Shown here piece by piece: positions 40,085 to 49,800 of a stretch of DNA of 64,000 nucleotides. Source of the DNA: Hydractinia symbiolongicarpus (Eukaryota > Cnidaria > Hydrozoa > Anthoathecata > Hydractiniidae); NCBI RefSeq assembly GCF_029227915.1, contig NC_079878.1, positions 6,448,001-6,512,000 of the forward strand, in the 5' to 3' direction. Under the pieces are notes generated by a model. That model had not been told where the DNA came from. It saw only the letters and a program-made list of their open reading frames with translations, and did no database searches. The first letter of the stretch is position 1; each line of letters opens with the position of its first letter. The position numbers were made by a program, and so were the translations under genes.

Positions 40085-41025
40085 TATAGATGAATTCCAG
40101 CGTGACATCATTTGTTTACTTTTTAGCGATAAGCTCCTTGGCTCTGGCATTCGCATGGCAGGAAAAAAGATGCTAGGATTTAGTGAAGAAAGGTCTTTTA
40201 CTGCGGATTTCTTCTAACGGAAACATCGTTGGGGTTATAAAATATAACTTACCAGATAACTTACCGGATCCACCAGTATGGTCGTTTGTAGGTTAAGAAC
40301 TGGGGCAGGCAGTCTTCATTGACTTGTATAGAGCCTGTAACAGTCTCGAAATGTGGTTAAATAAACTTAAAAAAAAATGTTTATTGAAGTAGCAGACACT
40401 GCCTTCTCTGGTAGAATGTTTCTGTTCATTAATAACCCAAGAAACAAATTAAAATTTTCTTTTATCCAGACTACTATGAGGCTTCCATATCCTATTCCAA
40501 GTGTCCTCTTGTCAGCGAATTCTCACTCAGTTCAAAAAAGTCATTTGGGTTCAAATTTTCATACCCATTCAATATTTTAAATACTTCTATGACAACAGCT
40601 CTCCTCATTTCCAGAAACATCAAATTTCATTGTTAAAGTCTGTCTTCATATGGTAAATGACCAATACCTGTGATCACCTTAGTAAATCTTCCCTGGACTT
40701 TTTCTATGCTGCCAATGTCTTTTTGCAGGAATGGCCTCCATGATTGTATACTGTAAATGTGAGGTCTCAATAGGGATTTGTATAATATACATAAGTTGCT
40801 TTTGGTTTTGCATTCAAACCTTCGTATGATGACATATTATTCAGTGTAGGTTGATGCCTTCTGATTAATTTGAATTCATTAAAAATTCTAAGAATGCCGT
40901 CATGTGAAGAAATGAACTAATAATTACTTTGCTCCACCTAGCGCCCCCGTCTTTTTTCCTGCCACGCAAATGCCAAAGCCGAAAAAGCTTACCATTAAAA
41001 ATGTAAACAACGGAATTCATCTATA
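40085..41025. repeat. Imperfect 85-90-bp inverted repeats flanking a LINE tail
   Basis: The left arm 40085-40176 (TATAGATGAATTCC...GGCTCTGGCATTCGCATGGC...AAAAAAGATG) matches the reverse complement of about 40937-41025 (TATAGATGAATTCC...GGCTTTGGCATTTGCGTGGC...AAAAAAGACG). The outer ends and the GGCAGGAAAAAAGA blocks agree best; the middle is diverged. Between the arms lies a decayed reverse-transcriptase tail. Confidence 0.65.
40376..40800 (-). pseudogene. Non-LTR retrotransposon 3'-end relic
   Basis: On the minus strand the frame gives LRPHIYSIQSWRPFLQKDIG and then IEKVQGRFTKVITGIGHLPY, EDRL, RRAVVIEVFKILNGYENL and LTRGH. This is the conserved tail after the reverse-transcriptase domain in CR1/L2/Jockey-like LINEs. 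At least four stop codons or shifts interrupt it. No upstream catalytic part is present, so the copy is 5'-truncated and dead. Confidence 0.7.
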
Positions 41026-42093
41026 CACACAAACAAAAATTAACATTGCCAGATAAAAATTCTTTTTTGATTTACAACTAAAACTATAACTATTAGGATA
41101 CCATATTGTAGGCAATTGATAATTATATATTTTTTGGCACTATAAGACTGCAACACACATGTTGGCTGCACACAATCAAATCCAAAGGTCTGGAAATCTA
41201 AGAGAGGATGGCTTTACTTACTGTACTATGGGCATTAAATGCACAACCATTTTAAACATAAAGGCAAGTGTTCTACTGGCCTCTTCTCCACTACAATAAA
41301 CCTTTTATTTTAGATGTGTACATTTTCTGTGGTGCTATATAAGCCCTTTTGTGGCAGGCAAAAAGGTGAAAAGGCTCGCCAAGGTGTAGTGTAAGGTGAA
41401 GAATTAGTTCATCCCTTTGCACAATGGTCTATAGCTAGCTAGAGTTATTAGACTATCAGGAGAAGCTATAGCTAGACTCTTACATAGTTTAGAGTTTTTA
41501 AACTGCTTCAACCCAACAGCAAAAAGAACCAAAAAGATGTCAACCTTTTCCTCACACCACAGCCAAAGAAATTAAAGCGCGGGGATGATACTCTACACAG
41601 CTAGCTGCAAACCTCTTGTATTCGCCATGCATTACTAAATATTTTCAGGTGTAATAAGGACAGGATTGCTTTTAGGGAATCAAAATATTACATAATTCTT
41701 CTTATTCTTCTTCTATGCCCTTTCGATTTGCAAAAACAGTGTTTTATTTATCTTAGGCGAGGCAAATGACTTTAAAACAAATTTTAATTTTCCTGTGCAA
41801 AACTTCCATTTCATGGGTTGTTATAACCAACGCACACCGTTGCAGCTTGTTTGTACATTTTTAGGAAAACCGCACCTGACAATGACGTAACAATTCATTG
41901 AAGTATCTTGTACTTAACCGTTTTGAGAACGTGTGTGCATGCACGAACAACTCATTTTAAAACCTGGCTTCCTGGATTTTTTATCTTATCGTCAAAAAAA
42001 ATTTATTATCACACAAAAAATCTTTGATTATCACATCTTTTATTATTACTTTATTTGTATGTAATATATAAATAATTTTCCTTCTGGGACGTC

Positions 42094-42164
42094 GGCGCAG
42101 TGGCCAAGTGGTAAGGCGTCGGTCTCGTAAACCGAAGATCGCGAGTTCGACCCTCGTCTGTGCC
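42094..42164 (+). tRNA. tRNA-Thr (anticodon CGT)
   Basis: Acceptor strands GGCGCAG and CTGTGCC pair over seven positions with one G-U. The D arm has TGGCCAAGTGGTAAGGC. The anticodon stem TCGGT/ACCGA encloses CTCGTAA, giving anticodon CGT, and the T arm is GCGAG-TTCGACC-CTCGT. Internal A and B boxes are intact and a TTTT terminator lies about ten bases downstream. The sequence is very close to the standard metazoan tRNA-Thr-CGT, so it is probably functional. CCA is not encoded, as expected. Confidence 0.95.
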
Positions 42165-42752
42165 TAGGCATTCATTTTCTTCTTTAAAATTTTAATATTT
42201 TTTAATGTTTAGAGGAAAAATCCTAGTAAAAGCCTGGTAAGAATATTCTTATTTTCTTTTATATTAATTTGGTCAGGTTCATAAGTTTTGTGGATTTTAA
42301 ATAGTCATGGGTTGAACTTGCTTCCGACTAAAATTTAGCCCTCTATATCTTAAGGAAAACCATAGGGCAAATTTGGACCTTACAAATTTGGGTGTAACTG
42401 ACCCTCGGTCCCAAATATTTTGGTCAGTTTCGACAAATTTAGACTTGGCATTCATAGGGGGTGCTATTTGTAAGTTTGAGTTTAAAAGATGTCGGGTGGT
42501 AAATTGTGGTGAATTAAACGCAAAATTGGGTGTTTTTTGATTTGGGGTGCCATCGATCGATTTGACCACATTCGTTCGAGTGGAAACCTGCCTTTAGAAA
42601 CAAAATCTTTCCAGGCACAAACCTAATGTTTCGGGTGTATGCTTCTGAATTTTATTTACCATGTACAGCTCTTTGAAAGAGTCTGTTTTATGAAAACGCG
42701 CCACCTGTTTGTTAATAAGGCAAATCAAATATTACCTACGTTGGAGAACATA

Positions 42753-43162
42753 TACAGCTGACTCTCCCTAATTCGAATTCCAATGGGGAAAAATTTTTGT
42801 TCGAATTATAGAGATATTCGAATTATAGAAAGTCTCTGTAATTCGAACTTTCAGCTTCAGAGAGTGAAAATTCGAATTACAGAGAGAAATTCCATTAATT
42901 TTAAAATCAAGAAAACACAATTTTAGTTTTATTCAATCTTTGTTTTCAATTTTAATTTACACAAAAAAGAAATTGGTTGCATTACCAACTTTTTTGAATT
43001 TTAGAAAAACATTCGAATTTGTCAGTCCTGTTTACACTCTAAAATTCGAATTAGGAAGAGAATCGTGCTAAAGGGACTAAAAAACTATAGTCCCTTTAGC
43101 AAAAGTTTGAATTATAGAAATATTCGACTTATAGAGATTCGAGTTAGAGGAAGTCAACTGTA
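42753..43162. mobile_element. Pogo/Tigger-like MITE
   Basis: The ends are TACAGCTGACTCTCCCTAAT and, inverted from the right, TACAGTTGACTTCCTCTAAC, with TA at the borders as expected for a TA target duplication. Both ends continue with repeated TTCGAATTATAGA-type blocks. A 13-bp inverted repeat (GCTAAAGGGACTA, 43066-43098 region) is inside. CAGTTGA-type termini are typical of the pogo/Tigger group. It encodes nothing. Confidence 0.75.
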
Positions 43163-43843
43163 TTTCGATACATTTCTTTTATGCACAAAAGACGAAAAAT
43201 ATGCCGAAGTGCATGCTTTTGTAAAAGTAAACAATCAACGAAATTTATTTTGTAAAAATTTATTTTACAATTATTTTGCACAAATGTCGCCTTCTACAGA
43301 AAAAGAAAAAAACATTTCTAGGGAATCATAAAAAGACTCGTAGGTAATGAACAACTAAAATATATAAACTGCTCGTTGCTTTCCGAAAACAGAACAAAGT
43401 TTATCAGCTAGCTAGGTACTGGAAATTTTACCAATTTATCAATAAATTCAAGCGATTACTATATATTTCATGCTTTTCCTCACTACAATTACGCAGAAAC
43501 ATGCAGTTCCTTTGGATTTAAAAGTTAGCAACAGTTTAAAACAAGAAGCCCACAAGCTGATAGCATAATACGTGCTTTGAAACTATAGTAGTATTACGAC
43601 CTTTAAAAAGTCGTAGTTACAACTGCTTAACTATAACTTAACGATTAACAATGATAACCCTTCAAAAATTGTGTTAACGGTCGCAAGATAAAAATACCAA
43701 TCGCGAGAAAGTAGCCGTAAACTGAATTGAGTCACAAGACTCAGATATCTTCAACAAACAATTAATCTGTCAGAATTGTTTTTAGATTTCCCATTAAAAT
43801 TGTAACAGAACGCAAACAAATTTTCCCCAAGAATACCCAAGAA

Positions 43844-43849
43844 TTTATT
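43844..43849 (-). terminator. Candidate poly(A) signal for the GRASP gene
   Basis: AATAAA on the minus strand, 45 bases beyond the stop codon. Another AATAAA at 43885-43880 is only eight bases from the stop and is less likely to be used. Confidence 0.4.
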
Positions 43850-43893
43850 AAATAAATAATTCCTAAATACAAATATTTTTTTATTTAAAGTGT

Positions 43894-46800
43894 TCATGTG
43901 GACGGTACTGCTGCTGGCTGTACACTCTGAATCTGTGTCGGTGTTGCTCCTTGTGTAATATCGGTCAGTAAAGGTACAGGTTTAGCTACAAACACACCGG
44001 GCTCCGTTTGGGAAACCTCTGGTGCAAGAATAGTAGCTGGTTGTGTATTTGCTTCTAGCTGGGGTGCTTCAGTGACATGTGATAATCCATTCGATATTGG
44101 GCTAGTAACAAGTTGTGGTGTGTTTTGAGGTTCAGTAGCGACCATGGCGTCAGGTGAATGCGACGCGACATGCGTTGACATAACTGTCGGTAAGATTGGT
44201 GTTTGCGATGGCGGAAGAGGTGTAGGAGTATTACTCAGCATTGGTGATACATGCGGTTGAACTGGTTGAGGAACTGGTTTGTAAAATTCCGGAGGCGGGA
44301 CAGGTGGCGTAGCCATTGGTTGTATGTGAGATAAATTATGAGGAAGACTATTTGTTAATAACGGTGCAGTCATTGGATGCTGTGAGAGATTGACATTCGC
44401 CAATGACGTCTCCAATCCTGAATTAAAATATATTATTTTAATTCACTGTACGTCAGAAGAATTTGACACTCAATTTACTCAATAAATATTTATGTACCCG
44501 TCATACTTATTTTTTGCATATTTACAAAAACTTTTTTTATGTTTGTCTTCTTACAAACAAAACGCAACATATCTGCAAGGTTTGCCACCTGAAGAAAACA
44601 ATTACGTACCTGTGTTTGCGTTGAAAGGCGCTGGTGAACCTCCACCAACAAGTGGTATCTAAATGAAAACAGAAGCAGATGTACACACGGACTATAATAC
44701 ACATTAGAAACTACACAGATGGTCTGGTGGGCAATGTCTACAGAGATACGCCGATTCTTAGTATAGTTTGCAGAATAAAACAAATTGTATATCTTAGGTG
44801 TGTGGAGGATGAAATATATCTAATAAATACGACAAAAAATGTATAAACATTCAAACTCAACACACCTCTGAAAACCCAGCAGCAATGCCAGCAGTTGTCG
44901 TTGCTATGATTGGCGGTTTTAAAGGTTTTGTCACATCGGGAACTGGAATTCGATGCAAGTACCCATAACCGATACCACAACCAATACTAAAATCATAAAC
45001 ACGATAATGGGGTGTACCTATATACTAAAATAATAGACACGATATGCAAACGCACTTTTCACTTAAATCTTTTCACTCACTCACAATATGTGGTGCACGC
45101 GAGGAGAATAAGTTTTACGACGGAGAAAAGTTTCTGAGATAATAGGGATTCAATTTATTTATAACACGTTAAGAAAGACGAAAATAATAAAAATTTCAAA
45201 ATAAGCTTACCTCCCTTCTCCTCCCCATTTATTATTAGGTGTGATAGTAACCTAGAAAACAGAATGAAGAAGATTTATATAATTAACAAAAAAAGATATT
45301 ATCTGGGATGAGATATACAGCAGATGATATCCAAATCAAGGGCAAAAATGATAAACCAAACATATAACATTGTCAAAAAAATTAGACTTGTACAGAATGG
45401 TCTTAAACCAGATAATGGTGAAAGACAAAACATATTTAAACATACACTATTTTTTTCATAAGCATAACGCTTATAAGCATACTTAAGCTCAAAAATTTAG
45501 CATAATGCTAAGCATACCTTGAAGCTCAGAACATACCTTAACAATCAAAAATTTTGGCATATAAAAGTTCGGCGGAAAAAATTTCGGACAGATACTGCAT
45601 ATTTTGCATTCGAATCAGTAGTATGCATTCGAATAATTTTGAGAACACTGCAGTGTAGCCTTGTGCAAATCCAACATGTAATCTTTATTCTTGATAAATA
45701 CAAAGTTTAAAAGAGAGCTCGGAAATAAGCATATTGCTAAGCATACTTGCAGGCTCGAATTGAAAAGATCTTTAGCATACTGAGCCTCAGTCCAAACTAA
45801 CTGCATGCTTATAAAAAAATTTATTGTATTTGATTTCTAAATTATAATTTTAGTTTTTCAATGGTAAAACGTCTAACCTCTCTGCAGCCATCTGTTTCTG
45901 AATTGTAGACATATAACTTCAAAGCTTTGTTTTCGTGCTGATCAATCAGATTGAAGAAGTCTTCCGCCTGTAGCAAAATAATGATACAACATTACCACTC
46001 TTGCCAGGCAGATTGAATTTAAAATTTATTTAAGTTAATTCTTATTCTCAATTTGTCTTACTAGCAAAACAATGAATAAAAAAAATAACAGAAATTTTTA
46101 CATCGTGTAGCACAGTGTCTGCTCCAATAATGTAATCGGTGTGAGGTCTCAAGCCAGCAATATCTGATGGAGAGTTTGGGTTCACATCCTAAAAAACAAG
46201 CAAAATTTAGAAAGCAATTTAACACATGGATTTGGAAGTAAATAAGTGTTTTGGCATAATAACAATTAAACTACATACCAGAACATGCCAGACATTCTCT
46301 GCTGCTCCGTCAAATGAACAAAAACGAATGCTAACACCTAAACCAGATGTGAAAACAGTTGCTTTTACTTTGCACAACACAAATGTGCGCAAAAGTAATG
46401 CACATGCACAAGGATCACAAACTTACGCGACAATCATATAACAAAAAAATACAAAAATACCTTACCCAAGAGTCCTTGACCTCCCCACAAATTACTTGGT
46501 GTGATACTTGCCTCTAAAAAAGATTTGATTGGATACAAAATAAATTAACTTTTTCTAAACAGCTTTTGCATTTGGAAAGTTTGAAAACATATCCTTTCAA
46601 AAGGTTACCTCTCACTTTTCTGGTTTTACTGCTATAGACCAAAAGTTTTACAGGTTTCTCAACATTTGCTTTCAAAACTTCTTTTAATGTGTCATTGTCT
46701 TGATCCTAAAAACAATTTTTCTGCAACAGGCAAGACTTTTCTCACACGAGCGTAAACATGAAGGTAACAATAAAGAAGGAGATTGAAAAAAATAAAAAAC

Positions 46801-49800
46801 GTTATCTATGTAACATCCAATGTGAAATATTGTAAAAAATATACTTACCAATCTATTGTTTTCTACGGAAACTATAAAATCAAAAAATGGTTCCAACCCA
46901 GCCTTGTAACCTGGAGATCCTTCTTGAACCTAACAAAATAAGCAAATAAGAATTTGTAAAGTTGTTTAAGTAGCCATGAAAGGCATATTTGAAATGCAAA
47001 AATCTTTTTTGAATGCATACTGCCATGCTTGAATACATGTTTTTAAAAATTCCTGCAAGCAATTTCAAAATCGTTACAAGGCTTAAAATTTACCATGCTT
47101 TAAACTTTTCCTCCTCAAAACCCTTTAAAAAAAAGTTTGCAAAAATCTTTGTTCTGTGTGTAATGCTAAAAATGCTTATGTATTAGATAATCACTGATTT
47201 TTAAACAAAAATAGAGAAGTGAAATAGCATTTTTAAAGTTCCGTAACTATATCATGATATTAGCTATCAGTTATTGACTTTCTCTGTATCATAAAAAAAT
47301 ATTTTATTTATAATAAATTTAAAATATAAAAATATGCAGTTAAGTTTATAGCCTTTAATAATAGGCTACTTCTGTGTGTCTATCTGTCTGTGTATCTATC
47401 TGTCTGTCTGTGTGTCTATCTGTGTGTGACTTTTGAAAAGTGGATGTTTTTTGTCTTATTTGTTTGTTGACAAATTAGTTCTTTCTTGACATAATATATT
47501 TGCTTGACGACAATACCATTATTGTTATTATGGTGAAAGATGGTAAAAGCATCTGGATATATTGGATTTGAGCTTATTACAAGTCTTGCTAATCAGATTA
47601 TAAAGGATGGTGCTATTCCGTATGAGTGGCAGTCGAGTGTAATAGTGAATTGTTTCAAGGACAAGGGTGATGCATTAGAAAGAGGTAACTATGGAGGTTT
47701 GAAGTTGGTTGATCAAGTATTGAAAGTCATTGAAAGAGTGATTGATAAGTTTCTTAGAGAAAGAATTTATATAGACAAGATGCAATTTGGTTTTGATTCA
47801 GGGCGTGACACTACAGATGCCTTTTGATAGAGTGCCATGTAAGGTCATTTGGTGGGCTATGAGGAAATTAGGTGTGGATAAGTGGCTAGTTACGATTGTA
47901 CAGTCTATGTACAGCAATGCTAGAAGTTCGTGTCAGGATTAAAGATTCACTTAGTGATGAATTTAGTGTAAATGTTGGTGTGCATTAGGGTTCTGTACTT
48001 AGTCCTTTGTTGTTTGTGCTAGTCTTAGAAGCGCTGTCGATGGAGTTCAGAACAGGTTGTCCATGGGAGTTATTGTATGCAGATGATTTGGTTCTCATAA
48101 CAGAGTCAATGGAAGAGTTAGTTGAAAAGTTTGAGAAGTGGAAGAAAGGGCTAGAAGAGAAAAAGCTAAGGGTGAACACAGCAAAGTCTAAGGTCATGAT
48201 TAGTAGCATTGCAGCCAAGTGTGACCTTGTAGTTGGAAAGTGGCCTTGTGGAGTTTGCAGGAAAGGGGTTGGTAGTAACTCAATTTTTTGTCAGACTTGC
48301 AAGCATTGGGCACATAAGAAGTGCTGTAGTATTGGTGGAAGGTTAACAGCTGACATTCAGTTTGTATGGAAGCGTTGCAAAGGTGAGATTATAGAGAATA
48401 AAGTATTTCCAACTTTAATGATGTACAACAGTGGCTCGTTAGAGATACTTGAGAACTTCTGTTTCTTAGGTGATATGTTGGGCAGTGAAGGGGGTGTTGG
48501 AAGAAGTGTTACTTGCAGGTTAGGTTCTGCTTGGAAAAAGTTCAGAGAGTTACTTCCTTTGTTGACTAGCAGAGTCTTGTCAATTGAGGTAAAAGGTAGG
48601 TTTTATGGGGCCTGTGTAGGAAGTGTTATGTTACGTAATAAACCTGTGCATTTCGAAACGAATTTTGGGACCCAGGTTTGGAAAATTTACCCAAATTGGT
48701 CCCAAGTGGTCCCTAGTTACCCACGCATCACCACCTCATTTCCAAGTTATTTGGGCTCAAAGTTTTTAGTGCACTGTAATGGCTTTATCAACTTAATATA
48801 GGGTATTGTCGTTAAAGTAGTGTTATTGACGTCGCGCCGTAACGTCAGAAAATTTAACATATTAGACATGGATTATTCGGCAACATTAAAGGAAAATGAA
48901 CACATCCGCTCTGCCTGTTACAGAGGCACAGAACTGGTGTATTATTATATAGATGATGTTTTTATTCATATTGAAGAATAGGATGAGAGTAATAAGATAT
49001 GAGAAGGTAATGCCATGGGAGACACTCACAATGAAGTACAGCCAAATGTACATGCCATGTGCGTGTTTCATACTATTTAAGTGAATTAGGATGATAAGAT
49101 AAGATAAGATAATTTTATTAATCAAAAATAGCTGTACAGTTCAAATAATTAAATAAATTTTAATATGAAGAGAAAAAACAAACAAACTATTTTTGAAGGG
49201 AGACCTTACCTAATAGCAGAAGCTAAGACGAGGATAAGGCCACCCTTGGACGAGTACAATAGACGGCACAGGACACAAAAGACGGCACGAACATATATAA
49301 TCACCAGATAAATGAACCGTGTGAGAACAAAGGGAAAATTTGTTACAAATTAATAAGAGGCAATAAAATACTTCTTTAGATCACTTTTCAGACCAAAGTA
49401 ATCTATGGAAACAAATTATTTAGTCATTGATGTCTGTATCTTATTCCAGGATTTAATGGTGTTAAATCTAATAGAATTTTTACCAAAACAAACGGTATTG
49501 ACAGTAGGAAGATTGATCAAGCCAGCCTTTTCTGCACAAGTGCTCTGGGCATGGTTGAAGTCAACCGCAAAAGTATTCTGGATAGTAGCAGGCATTTTAT
49601 CATGAAAGAGCTTATGCAAAAACAGAATGTTCTGACACTGGACAATATCATTGAATTTGAGGATTTCCAGGTTGCCATAGATGATACTAGATGATGCTCT
49701 TCGAGATTCAAAAGTCATTAGTCTGATAGCAAAATTTTGTAAAACAGCAATACGATTAACATCAAGACTATTTGGTTGACCCCAAATTTGATTACAATAT

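Noticed and set aside
42297-42569. 90-codon minus-strand open frame
   Set aside because: No splice or family evidence; repetitive-looking sequence with no recognisable domain.
48007-48801. Intact 264-codon host gene with a PHD-like finger
   Set aside because: The N-terminal part is RTE reverse transcriptase with YADDLVL, the C-terminal end is a dispersed repeat read through, and upstream RT is broken; no sign of domestication.
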